DNA from: Macrosoma leucophasiata
Taxonomy: Eukaryota > Arthropoda > Insecta > Lepidoptera > Hedylidae
NCBI GenBank assembly: GCA_036365455.1
Contig: JAWQUS010000002.1
Span: 8,866,001 to 8,930,000 of the forward strand
DNA length: 64,000 nt
Direction: 5' to 3'
This document shows positions 51,713-63,488 of the stretch, one piece after another (the stretch's first letter is position 1; the number at the start of each line of letters is the position of its first letter). The notes beneath the pieces are model-generated. The model was given only the letters and a program-made list of their open reading frames with translations, searched no databases and had not been told where the DNA came from. A program made the translations under genes and the position numbers.

Positions 51713-51959
51713 AATAATGCACATCGACCCCAGAAAGGAGACTTTGGCTTATTTCGGGCCTGTAGAGCGTTATCTTTTTCGCATCTTACCAATATGACGT
51801 TTGTGCAACATTTTGATCAAGTTTTGACGAATACCGGACTACGGATGCTTACGTAGGCAGTGTGCAGAAATAACGCACATTGATATACAAAAATGTATAT
51901 CAATGTCTACGAAGTCGAAACTAGCCGATTGTCACTTTCATAGGCTTGATGTGCAATGT
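51713..51959. mobile_element. MITE family D, copy 2
   Basis: It starts aataatgcacatcgaccc like 442. The interior tggcttatttcgggcctgta-gagcgttat is the same family, and it ends gcttgatgtgcaatgt, inverse of the start. Confidence 0.55.
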
Positions 51960-52731
51960 TTGTTGATGGACACGGTAGTTTAGGCCTGTCCCCAAAATAC
52001 TTATTTGCTTAGGATGACACCTGACAAATGAAATGTACCGACTATAGGGTACTTCTGTCAGTTTGGTTCATTAAATTGTTTTAACTCACTTTCTTATGGA
52101 ACAGTAGTTCTCAAACTTTTTACCGGAACACTTTCGGAAAACCAAAAATTTGACGGAGCCATAATATAAAACGAAACCTAATAAAACATGTTTTATATAT
52201 ACCTACCTAAGTTTATTAATAATCAATTCGTTTCAATATAGCACCTAAATATTATACATTTACGGGTTTAAATTAAGTGACGTTTGAGTATTCGGCCATA
52301 AAAATATTCTGCGACAAGCATAAAATTATAATAATAACTTCTAAATCCGTAGAACAGTATAATCGAAGACGACTAGGAATCTTAAAACTATAATATATGT
52401 TTTCCTTAATAATGGCTTGGCGTTGTTTTTGATAAAAAGAGTCGCTGGTGAAATCATCCGCTACCTACTTACCTAATTATTTAAAAAAAACTAATTTTTA
52501 AATGTCCTACATCTTTGGATCACGTTTTCCTTTCTTTTTGTATTATTATCACTAAAACTCGTCATTAGCTACCAAATAAAAAATAAAATCGATTTACACA
52601 CAAGGGTAAAGGGTAGACGTTATCTATTGTATCTAAGAATTAAAATAAAGTTTTTTGTAAATAGTCACTTAAATTAGTAAGGCGACATAAGATGGATAAA
52701 TTGCTATTGTTGACATATTATTATTATGGAA
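51960..52731. other. AT-rich intergenic DNA
   Basis: No recognised gene. The opening (tgtccccaaaatacttattt) is unassigned. Confidence 0.45.
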
Positions 52732-53100
52732 CTGAAGCGTGGTTGCTACTTATCGGCCTCATAAGAAGAGAGCAATGGATAGAGCTATGCTCGGCGTTTC
52801 CCTGCAAGATTGAATCAGAAATGAGGGGATCTACATGAGAACCAAAGTTACCGACATAGCCCACCGAATAGCGACACTCAAATGGCAGTGGGCAGGCAGG
52901 GCACATAGCTCCGAGATGAACCGACAGCCGTTGGGAAGAGGAGTTATCGAATGGCGACCATACACCGAAAGACGAAGCGTAGGCAGGCCCTTCACAAGAT
53001 GGTCCGACGACTTTGTGAAAATCGTGTAACACTCTTTGGGGGAGGCCTTTGTCCAACGGTGGACGTCTTTTGGCTGAAATGATGATGATAATGATGATGA
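52732..53100 (+). mobile_element. RTE-type LINE, 3' end with (ATG)n tail
   Basis: It encodes the last part of an ORF2: TKVTDIAHRIATLKWQWAGR, then GRGVIEWRPYTERRSVGRPF and TRWSDDF, ending near a TAA at 53027-53029. A short 3' UTR (ggcctttgtccaacggtgga) and atgatgatgataatgatgat follow. 5'-truncated, and one frame change lies before 52835. Such ends are usual for RTE elements in Lepidoptera. Confidence 0.75.
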
Positions 53101-53393
53101 GATAGATCATTATACCTATAGGTAGTTAAATCAAAACATACAAATGTTATTTATTTACCAATAAATGCAGATTTAAGAGCGTCCATAAAATACTCGTGTA
53201 ATATACCTACGCAATTACAAATAGGTACTATTGTACATTTCACGAATGGTGGATGATGTCTCATTTATATACCTAGGTAGTTACTAGATGAGTGGTGAGA
53301 CACACTCATGTTTTAAGGTGACATTGTACTGTTCGATACAGGGACAGCTGCTCCATGGAAAAGCATCATCACCGCGCAACAAAAATGGAACAG

Positions 53394-53437
53394 AAATCGT
53401 GGAAAAAGGGGAAACTATTCCCCTTTTTCCACGATTT
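53394..53437. repeat. Perfect 20-bp inverted repeat, 4-nt loop
   Basis: aaatcgtggaaaaaggggaa (53394-53413), loop acta, and the exact inverse (53418-53437). No element boundaries were found around it. 53101-53393 and 53438-54260 hold nothing recognised. Confidence 0.65.
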
Positions 53438-54260
53438 CCGATATAATACGTAGAATATTCGGATGTTTTTGAAACTTCTCGACTCATATTCCTCGGTAAA
53501 AATTTGTTGCTGATCATAATGATGTTGTCAAAATTTCACAATGTGTGAACTTTGGTCTTTAGTTGTGTAGTTTGGTAATTATCACATAGGTAATATCTTA
53601 TAATACCTAGGCCATGGTAACTTATGAAAGATTCGACATAATATAAAGCCAAACTTCCTAATAAACAAGACTTAATTGTCTAAATAAAATATTGCCGATT
53701 CACGGCTATTATAACTTACAAACTACCTAAATAGGTAAGTAACAAAAACAATGATATTTTCAAAAACATGTTGTGACATCCTTATTCCGTAGATTCTAAT
53801 ACCTGTTACTAAATTGACTTAGAATATTGTAGGGCGGTGGCATTAAAATAATACGTACCTACCTACTTGTACTTATTTCCTAGTGGAGGGACATAATGAT
53901 GGTAACTTAATGAAGTTTGGTTCTCTACTTCCGTCAAGTTTAATGGTGGACGTGGAGGGAACGGGCGGTTGGAATATGTTCCTTACTATTATAATATTTC
54001 ATACAAAGACTATGACAGCATAAATTAGCCTACTTCAAGTTTTACTATGTAACTTAATTATTTCATTACATATTATTATATTAAGTACCTATGAGATAAG
54101 TGCGAGAAATTATTCACATTAGAAAAATAATCTGATTGAATTTTGCTTATTAGGTATCCGCAGGTTTATAAAAAAAAAAACAGATAAATCCGTCAAAATA
54201 TTACTATTTCAATGAACAACAAGAGCCCGAATAAATACCCACTATAGTTATTCCCTGCAT

Positions 54261-54431
54261 ATTATAAAGTAAAGTCCCCAATATTTTCTCTGTCTGTACC
54301 TATGTATGCTCTAATCTCGGAAAGTTGTGAACAGATTTTGTTCCTGTTTCAAATATTGGAAAGAGGATTTTCTGAGGCAGGTTTTTAACTATAATAAATG
54401 TAACCCGTGCGAAGCCGGGGCGGGTCGCTAG
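54261..54431 (+). mobile_element. Short non-autonomous Helitron
   Basis: tattataaagtaaagtcccc ... aacccgtgcgaagccggggc-gggtcg-CTAG|T. Same family as 9331-9562, here with an intact 3' end. It lies about 85 bp past the GPCR stop codon, so it may be in its 3' UTR. Confidence 0.6.
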
Positions 54432-54516
54432 TTGGTTATAAATCTTTGTTTCCTTCCACAAATGGTCGTAGATTTTGGGAGCCAGGACGACATTTAAACA
54501 TCACATGTAAAGGTGG

Positions 54517-57500
54517 TTAGTTAACTTGAGTGTCCATCGGCACGTCCAAGGTATGTTGCACCACACCCTCTTCGTCTTCCTCTGCGGCCAGATACTTCTC
54601 GACAGGAGAGGCCGCACAGTCCAGCAGGCCTCGCTTCCACAGCGCCTTCACCACGCGCCGCCGGAACACCACCAGCAACAAGAATATCAGCAGCCCTTGC
54701 AACGCGTTAAAGATGTCCAATATGACCCTGTAACAATAGTAAAAAATTGATTACTTCTGAATTCAGGAGGTGAGGGGGAAGGGGCACAGGCTCCTCCGAA
54801 TAACGTCCAAGTAAAGGGCTTTGATGCGGCAGGGCACGGACGTTAATAGCAATACCTGAAGCCTACGGCCTGCAGCCCCTCCTATGATTTCCAAGATCCA
54901 AATTAGAGATCTTGATGCTTAATTAAAAGCCATAATAATAATTTGGAAGTATTTTTTATTGTAGAGTTTAGATATTTTTTTATAATAGTAGTATTTTATT
55001 AGGTACAGCGACTTATTATTCAAGTTGACTTCTAGGTGGCTTATTAGTTTGTTACATGTGCTGGGGAATAATGCAATTTTTAAATGGAAAAAATCCCAGG
55101 TACGGTCGCGGACTTTGGGAATGTGCAATTAACGTTAATAAGTTAATAATCTACCGAAAATTGGGATTTTTAAAGAATAATGACTCACGAATAAAACTTG
55201 CGCAGGCCTCAAGCACAACCTCAAGTGACAAAACACAAGTATACCTACCTACATTGATCATCATCATGATTAGACATCATGCGACGCCGAATCGCATCGC
55301 AGTTTTTAGTGGGCACCCTTAACTTGGAACTTCCATTGAAATATTTTTATGTTTTTACCGTTTTCAAATAGGTAGGTAGGTACTCACCACACCATGTGCT
55401 TTTTCGCTACAGAACTTAACATCTCGAACATCCACGGGAGCCCCATAATGACGATCAGTCGAACAGTAACTACCAGTCTGAAAGCCAAACAAGACATATA
55501 TTTGTAACATAAAATACTTTTTATGTTTTCAACTGCGTCGGTAGCTTGGTGGGAGTAGAAATATATTGAGTAGGTACCTACTGTTTGGTCAAAATCCTTT
55601 GTATGAAACCCTACTCGTCCTTTTTATCTCAAAATTTCTCACTACTTCCGACTGAAGGCTCTTGAAAAAGTCCATAAATTTTTATGAAAATCCAGCTCTA
55701 CCTTACTCAGAAACGGAACATTGGAGAAACCGAAAACACTGTGAGGTACCTATATCTATTTTTGGTATATGTTAGTTTGTAAAGTAATTTTGAAAATCAA
55801 TAATTTTCAAGCAGCATGTTCGATGTGAAGTCAAAATCAGGGTCAGCTAGCCAGATCCGTGCGGGGAAGCCCAGAGCCCAGATGTCGATTGGACTATATT
55901 GGCTATATGGCCTGCCCGACGCTGGTCAAAACAACCAACTTTTGCTTGTTATTCAGTTAAAACTGCTTTTTACCGGTTATGAATATTGACTATAACATAT
56001 TTATAACAATTGAACAAGCATATGGCTTCTTATCACAACACAAACACCTCATACAAAGTCATACCTACATCGTATACCTACAGATAACATTATTGGTATT
56101 TGTACCGTTAAATGTAACTTTATATCCGTTGCTATCAGACAACTGAAATATGAAATGAATTTATTAGATACAAATGTTAATATTTATAATTATGCACTTG
56201 GGTGCGTTATATTAACTGACCTAGGGGTTAAGTACCCATATAGAGGTATGAGGCCGGGACGGGCAAAGTGAAAACACTTCTAAGGCTTTTCACTTTTCCC
56301 GCGAAAAGTCCCGTTACTGTAATTGTATAACAGCTAATTAATACAGTGGCAACGCATCTACATTGAAGTTTTTGTTTTTATCTTTTTATGTAGTTACTTA
56401 GATGACATCAGCTTAGATACTTACCTATCTTAGGTATTTATTTACTTACCATCAAAGTGAACTATATGCCTATATACTTGTTTAGCATGACAAAAAATAA
56501 GTAGGGGAAGGTAAGCATGAAAGAGCCAGCTTCAGAAAACAGGTCGTAGATCAAATCTTATAAAAAACATTGCCACAAGTGCTGATCAACAAAACTTAGC
56601 TTCAAAACCAAATTCCTTCCATTCCCCTGTTCAATCGTTTGTTACCTTGGATGCTGACGAAGAGGAAATTGAAACTTTGATTATGTCACTAAAAAATGAA
56701 TCGGAAACAGGTTGGGACAATATTTCTAACAGATTTCTGAAACGTTATCAAAAATTGCTCGTCCCACTACTTACTTATGTCTTTAATCTCTGTCTAAACA
56801 CAGGCAAATTCCCAACTTACTTAAAAAGGGCTATTATCCATCCTATATACAAGGTAGGTAATAAAAACTGTATGAACAATTACCGCCCGATAGCAGTTTT
56901 ACCAGCAATCTCTAAAATTCTAGAACGAATTATTAATAAAAGACTTTTGAACTATTTAGAAGATAAATCACTCTTATCGAAGAACCAATTTGGATTAAGG
57001 CGAAATAAATCAACGAATGATGCTGTTATAAATTTAACAAACCATATCGTTAAACACCTCGACAAAAAACGTCGGGTGCTCTCTATTTTTCTAGATTTGA
57101 AAAAGCATTCGACGCTGTACCTATTCCCACCCTTATAACAAAATTTGAAGAGCTCGGTGTCCGCGGTCAACCATTGAATATTTTTATCGATTACTTCTCT
57201 AACAGGACACAAAGTGTAAAATTAAAAAACTACATCAGCAGTGAACTTTCCGTATCGGTAGGAATCCCTCAGGGAAGCGTGATTGGTCTAACGCTCTTTC
57301 TGGTCTATGTTAATCAATTGTGTGACCTTGAACTGCTCCAAAAACTGTACTCTTAAAACTAGAGAGGGCACAAAGATCAGTATTGAAAGTCGCTACTAGG
57401 CGTCCTATCCGCACTCCGACTGAAGAATTATATAAGAGCTGTGAAGTACTTTCGGTCAGGCAACTATTCATTTTAAATACTATCCTTTTACAACATCACT

Positions 57501-60500
57501 ATACCCCATACGTAGAACTCAATAAACGCCGCAAAGACAAAGCTTGTTACCCATGCAAAGTTAATAATTAATTTGCCAAAAGATTTATCTGCTATCAAGG
57601 GCCACACTAATATAATAAAATAAACAAACACCTTAATATTTACTCCTTAACTCCCAATCCTCTCAAAAAAACCGTCACAGACTGGCTCCTAAAATTGAAT
57701 TACATAAATACAGAACAACTTATATCTTAACTATCCACTTCACCTTAAACGCACATGCACATACAGTCGCAAAAAGGCAAAAAGTTAACACTCAAACCAC
57801 ACAAACAGTTACACACACACACACACATACACACACGCACACGCACGCATTGTTTTACTCAAATTTAGCTAAGCCCTGTTTATTTTTAGTTATACCTTTT
57901 TCGTTTTTCTTTGTATAATTAGGTACCTACTCTATTTTGTTTTCAAAAGGAACTCAAGAAAGTACTTAATTCTGATTAATTTGTTTTGGATTTTTATTTT
58001 TATACATTTTTTTTTTGTTTACAAACCATAGATCGTCGCAGTCTACGCTCGCCATTGTATGTCTGTATAATTGCAACAATATGTGTCTTGTATCAAGGGT
58101 TGGGACTAGCGCTTTTAATACAATAGACTACAAGCCCATGTTAAAAAATTGATGGGTCATTTGAACCACCAGGTGACCTATCTAGAGCGATATAAGAGCA
58201 TAAAATAATAAGATTCAGCACTATGCCGTCACTTGTAAGCTGTCCAACTGAGTGCAGGTGAGAATTCAAAAGTACAGGTAGACTCAGTACATTTTGGTCA
58301 CATATTTTCGTACGGCATTCTTACCAACGATAGACCCATTAAAAATAATAAGAAAGCGCACAGTGCCGTACAAAAATGGTGCGCCACGAAGTCGGATTTT
58401 TTTTTTATTTTCCGACAATTACCGGGGTAAATTTGGTCATTTGATTTTGTACGGCATCTGTGTCATACTATTTCAATAATGCTTTCAATTCATTATTCCG
58501 CAACGCCGTACAAAAATCATGCGACAAGGGGAAAAAATCGAGAGTTGCAACCCCCTTTCTGTCCGTAGTCCAGGGGGTGATTTGAAAAAGTACGGCATCG
58601 GTTCCAAAACATTATGTAGCACTCAAAAGTACAATTAAAAGTAATGCCGTCAAAAAATGATTGTTCCCTTGAATGTATATCAATAATTATCTTAATTTCA
58701 TCGTATTTTTGATTTATAAAGCTGTAAAATCATTTGAACCTGTACGGGAACTTTTTTTTTAACATGATATTATAAAATACAATTGTTATATAGTATTGCC
58801 GTTCAAAAGAAACCGTTCTAAAAAAAATTATAGAGAAATGCAAAAACTGAAATTTTGCAAATTATTGTAAAAATTTAAATATCATTGATTAATGAAATAT
58901 AATAGTTTTATACATTTTATTTCTTGTTTTAAATAGTATTAACATAGATGAATTAGGAAAAAATGATGCCGTACATTTTTGTGCAAACCATATCTTTTAG
59001 GCTGATGAAATCAACGCTTCAATTTTGAGGGTACTTTATGGCCATCTGATACAGTACGGTATTAACATATTTTTGAAGAGGACAATTGATAATATGATAA
59101 AATCACTATGACGTCTAACTAAACTGAAACGGTGTGTATATTATGTCCAAGAATTGAAACTGTCAATCCCAGTATCAACAGTTTTATATACTTTTTGGTT
59201 TAATATATACTTCAAACATTATTGATACATACATATAATTGATTTGTTTCATTGTAATGATGTGAATAAATAAAACAATCACTTTTTTTCGAAAAATTCG
59301 ATAAATTTAATGATAAAAATACAAAATACGGGTTCTCTTTCAATTAATCATTATCGGAGTCAGTCATTTTTTTAATCAGGGATTACACAACACCATACAA
59401 ATCCGTATGGTAACACCAAAGTTAACAAACTACCCTCACATATTTTATTATCAAAATATAAAGAAAAATTCACCTTACATTTCGTTATATGGAATTTTTC
59501 TTTTTGATTTTTTCTTTTTCGATTTTTTTTCCCCTTTGAACCAACGAAAATGTACGGCACATGAAAAAATATTATCTATGCATAAAATAATTTCAAAATA
59601 AGTTTATTTCATGTTGTGTCAAATCACCCCCTGGACTACGGAAAGAGAGGGGGTTGCAACTCTCGATTTCTTCCCCTTGCCGCATGATTTTTGTACGGCG
59701 TTGCGGAATAATGAATTGAAAGCATTATTGAAATAGTATGACACAGATGCCGTACAAAATCAAATGACCAAATTTACCCCGGTAATTGACAGAAAATAAA
59801 AAAAAAATCCGACTTCGTGGCGCACCATTTTTGTACGGCACTGTGCGTTTTCTTATTATTTTTAATGGGTCTATCGTTGGTAAGAATGCCGTACAAAAAT
59901 ATGTGACCAAAATGTACTGAGTCTACCTGTACTTTTGAATTCTCACCTGCACTCAGTTGGACAGCTTACAAGTGACGGCATAGTGCTGAATCTTATTATT
60001 TTATGCTCTTATATCGCTCTAGATAGGTCACCTGGTGGTTCAAATGACCCATCAATTTTTTAACATGGGCTTGTAGTCTACAAGTTATTCCATAACTTAG
60101 CAAAAGTTCTAGTTGCGACACACATGAAATTGATGAAATATGCATTAACGCTGTCTTATGTACATCTGTGTTTACTGTATAATTGTAAACTGTAATAAGC
60201 AAATAAATACATAATTATTATTATTTATGTTTTTTAATTATTATATTGTTGTACATACTTATATTTCAACGCCTTGCTATGACTCGATGTAAATCTTTGT
60301 CGCCACAACAACGCCGACGCGTAAATGAAGATGCAAACATTAGCCAACAACAGTAGAGTCATCACGCTGTACATATAATACCACTGCTGCTCTTTATCTA
60401 AAAAGTAAAGATTCATATTAATACGTAGGTAAATATTTGATGTTGCCAAACATATCCAAGGTTCATAGAACTTTCTTTCTTGGAAGAGACAAGGGTTTCG

Positions 60501-63488
60501 CGGGCATGAATCTGATATCCCATCCAAACTCCAGGACACGCGAGTATGTAGAGTGTGGATGGTGCGTTCGTGTTCCCTCGTGTTCCCTCGCTCCGTCTCG
60601 CTGTCGCTCCACTTTATGTCGGTTTTTGTACGCGAGTGGGTGAGACATGTCAACCAGCGGGCAACTGTCTAAATCGAGTGTGTGGATGGCTAGCCTTCAC
60701 TTGCCAAGACTCGTACCCAGAACCTCAGCGCCTCGCGTTAGTCTGGATGGGACATTCGGATAAAAATGGAGCCAACACTACGAACAACAGTTTGAATTAA
60801 ATAATAGGTTGGGGAAAAAGTCTTTTCGCATTATAGTATGTATGAACTTGTAATAAAATCTCTTTGGCTGTAGTATTTGTATCTGGCTGGTTTTGGTATC
60901 ATTGAAAGTTAAAATTTTAAAGAACAGAATTCCAAATTCAAATTAGGCAAATGTGTGATTTTCATTTGTTTTTCGTACTGTCAATATGAGTGAATCTAAT
61001 GAAGAAATTCGATACATTTAAAAATTTTACTACAAAAAAGGTAAAAATGCAACGCAAGCCGCGAAAAAAATTTGCGATGTTTGTGGACCTAGTGCAGTGT
61101 CTGTGAGAGTAGCACAAATTTGGTTTAAGCGTTTTCAATCCGGAAATTTTGATGTCAAAGATGCACCTCGCTCTGGTCGCCCTATTACGGATAAAATAGA
61201 TGCCATTTTTGAAAAAGTGGAGCAAGATCGACATATCAGTAGTTACGTCGTAGCTGAAGAACTGAGAATTGATCACAAAACAGTTTTGGCGCATTTGAAA
61301 AAAGCTGGGTACAAAAAAAAGCTCGATATTTGGGTACCTCACGAGCTCACTGAAAGAAACCTAATGAACCGTGTACTCATTTGTAATTCTTTATTACGAC
61401 GTAATGAAACCGAATCATTTTTGAAGAAGCTGATAACTGGTGATGAAACGTGGATCACGTACGACAAGAACGTGCGAAAAAGGTCGTGGTCAAAGGCCGG
61501 TCAGGCTTCACAGACTGTGGCGAAACCCGGGTTAACTCGCAATAAGGTGATGTTGTGTGTGTGGTGGGATTGGAAGGGCATTATTCATTATGAGCTATTA
61601 CCACCAGGCAGGACTATCGATTCTGAACTCTACTGCGAACAACTGATGAGATTAAAGCAAGAAGTTGAGAGAAAGCGGCCGGAATTGACCAACAGAAGGG
61701 GTGTGGTGTTTCATCATGATAACGCTAGGCCTCACACATCTATAGCCACTCAGCAAAAATTAAAAGAGTTTGGCTGGGAGATGTTAATGCATCCGCCGTA
61801 TAGTCCTGACCTTGCACCTTCAGATTTCCACCTGTTTCGGTCTCTTCAGAATTCTTTATGCAATGTTAGGTTAACATCACGAGAGGACTGCCAAATCCAC
61901 TTGTCGAGGTATTTTAATGAGAAGTCCCAAAATTTTTATAGCAATGGGATCATGTCCCTACCTACAAGATGGCAAAAGGTTATCGAACAAAATGGTACAT
62001 ACATACTTTAGTTAAATTTAAATAACTATATTAAAAAATGTTTTGTATTATCTTTAAAAATGCGAAGAAACTTTTTCCCCAACCTTATACTTACATCGAG
62101 GTCGGATCTCTTTATTTAGGGTATCGCTATCTCATTATTTTACCATACATTAGACACGCTGTCCGCGCGTGGTTCACAAGTAACATCGCGTCCTTCACCC
62201 GTGGACCACCCGTCGACAACGAGTGGACGACGAAAAACGAGGCGATGCTCGTCGGGTGCAGGGTGGCTGTAGTGAGCTATGACCCTTACCCACCTTAGAT
62301 AGGTAGGTAGTGTTGTCTCCATTTATATATATCTTAACATGGACGCGGAGCAATTTGGTAACGGGGGGAACACGTAAGTTGGTTCTAGGAGGGCGCAGGT
62401 AGGTAGGTAGATTTAATTTTATGTCAGCTATCAGCAATGGGCGGGGGCAGGGTCGATTTATTGAGACAGACTAAAACCCATACCTTCTCCATATTCATAG
62501 CAGATAGCTGCTATTGTATGCAATTTATTTAATTTTTAAACAGGGTAATAAATTAATCCGTCAGTGTACCTATATGGCACACAAATTGTTTTAGAGGTCT
62601 TGCTGGTGACACGACAAGGTTTCGTGGAGACTTGATTCTGAATTTAAATTAGCGGTATTAGCGCATAATTAGCATATATAAAAATTTAAAATAATTATTT
62701 GCTAATGTACTACTATGACTAGTATCAAATTGATTAGATATTATATTTTTTCTCTAGCGATATGACAAAGCTGCTGACTGAAATAATTAAAGATTTTTGA
62801 CAAAAAATAACAACATCAATGTCGTTTTTGCAAAAGAGAGGTCTTGTTATCGATGCTTAAAGGTATGTATGTACGATACCTATTTTAGTTCTATTTCGGT
62901 ATGTTACATTCTTTGATTATAAAAATATCGTACCATAAAACCAACAGAACATTAAGCCTATGCCTGGCCTTGGATGGTTTCCTGGATGATAGTTAATAAT
63001 AGCCATACATATGGTTAAAAGAGTCGGGCAGCCCCAAGCATACAAGGCGTACCATAAAAATTCCTTCCACTCATAGTCTGATATTGTTGGCCTCCTGAAA
63101 TAAATTATAGTTTTATATTCCGTGTAACGTTAGGTACTAGTAATGCATTCTGTCCTTAAATTAGTGGGTAATTCTTTGCTCACCTCAAACAAACCAAGAT
63201 CTGGATAGATATAGCATTAGACCAAAAAAAGCTGGCTACTATAAAAAAATATGTAAAGAAACCTGAAAATAAGAGAAGGTTTAAATATAATAGAATTAAA
63301 TATTTATATGTTATCGATTTGTCTGTAAGTACCTACTTATATTAATATCATTTATTAATTGTAATCCATTACCTCGTGCTGCACATAAATCCATATTTTC
63401 AAATTCAGCCAACTTCATAATGGATAAGAGAATAAGACCTAAAGCCAGGCTCGCACAAAAATTTATTAAACTCTTGCCTTGTAAATCC
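54517..63488 (-). CDS. Methuselah-like class B GPCR, C-terminal six exons (TM2 to tail)
   Basis: Exons in transcript order: 63488-63373, 63262-63184, 63094-62934, 60397-60259, 55477-55388, 54727-54517. Each has AG/GT borders and the phases agree: 796 nt, about 265 residues, TAA at 54519-54517. Segments: LQGKSLINFCASLALGLILL (TM2), FFTYFFIVASFFWSN (TM3), EFLWYALYAWGCPTLLTICM (TM4), an extracellular loop with Cys (GLMFCWFY) that may pair with the Cys before TM3 (MDLCAAR), YYMYSVMTLLLLANVCIFIY (TM5), VTVRLIVIMGLPWMFEML (TM6), VILDIFNALQGLLIFLLLVV (TM7). The tail is acidic and lacks obvious motifs. LQGKSL, the YAWG in TM4 and DIFNALQG in TM7 point to the Methuselah family; the ligand cannot be told. 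TM1 and the ectodomain lie beyond 64000. Confidence 0.85.
54728..55387. other. GPCR intron TM6-TM7, unassigned
   Basis: AT-rich; no repeat or gene that I recognise. Confidence 0.4.
56590..57575 (+). pseudogene. CR1/Jockey-group LINE reverse transcriptase, decayed
   Basis: 56647-57100 encodes NYRPIAVLPAISKILERIIN, NQFGLRRNKSTNDAVINLTN and IFLDLKK. A 1-bp shift then leads to AFDAVPIPTLITKFEELG, and SVGIPQGSVIGLTLFLVYVN follows. A stop at 57355 comes before a deletion that removes the FADD box, and the text resumes with a C-terminal part (RPIRTPTEELYKSCEVLSVR) ending at 57571. The copy is dead and lies in the GPCR intron between the TM5 and TM6 exons. Confidence 0.8.
57576..58123. other. Likely 3' UTR of the decayed LINE, with (CA)n run
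   Basis: A CA microsatellite lies at about 57810-57850. The text reaches the foldback element at 58124 and seems to resume at 60081 up to aaataaatacataattatta (about 60200), a possible LINE tail. Confidence 0.45.
58124..60080. mobile_element. 1.96-kb foldback-type DNA element with 462-bp inverted arms
   Basis: Left arm 58124-58585 and right arm 59619-60080 are inverse to each other with few differences. Ends are tagactacaagcccatgtta / taacatgggcttgtagtcta. CAA lies on both sides (58121-58123, 60081-60083), a possible 3-bp duplication. About fifteen copies of a GCCGTAC-type word (often tgccgtacaaaaat), in both directions, are spread over the arms and the middle. The longest open frames are about 60 codons and mirror each other in the arms, so no transposase is encoded. 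Superfamily unknown. Confidence 0.8.
60807..62084 (+). mobile_element. mariner element, full length (1278 bp)
   Basis: Inverted ends ggttggggaaaaagtctttt (60807) and the inverse of ggttggggaaaaagtttctt (to 62084). TA precedes the left end; on the right one extra T comes before TA. The length is usual for mariner. It lies in the GPCR intron between TM4 and TM5. Confidence 0.88.
60986..62011 (+). pseudogene. mariner DD34D transposase with a stop at codon 12
   Basis: From ATG 60986 the frame reads MSESNEEIRYI, then TAA at 61019-61021, then continues open to TAG at 62009-62011 (341 codons with the stop; family about 345). It keeps the helix-turn-helix part (KNATQAAKKIC, QIWFKRFQSGNF), the linker DAPRSGRP, TGDETW, HHDNARPH and YSPDLAPSDFHLF, with 34 residues between the second and third catalytic Asp. 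An internal start before 61097 could give a shortened protein lacking the first residues of the DNA-binding domain. The only clear lesion is the early stop. Confidence 0.88.
62085..62933. other. GPCR intron TM4-TM5, part right of the mariner
   Basis: 62150-62280 is GC-rich and may belong to an unidentified repeat; the rest is AT-rich. No gene is seen on either strand. Confidence 0.4.

Noticed and set aside
58294..58479. 61-codon frame, mirrored by an almost identical one at 59910-59725
   Set aside because: Both lie in the inverted arms of the foldback element, so the identity comes from the arms and is not evidence for a gene.
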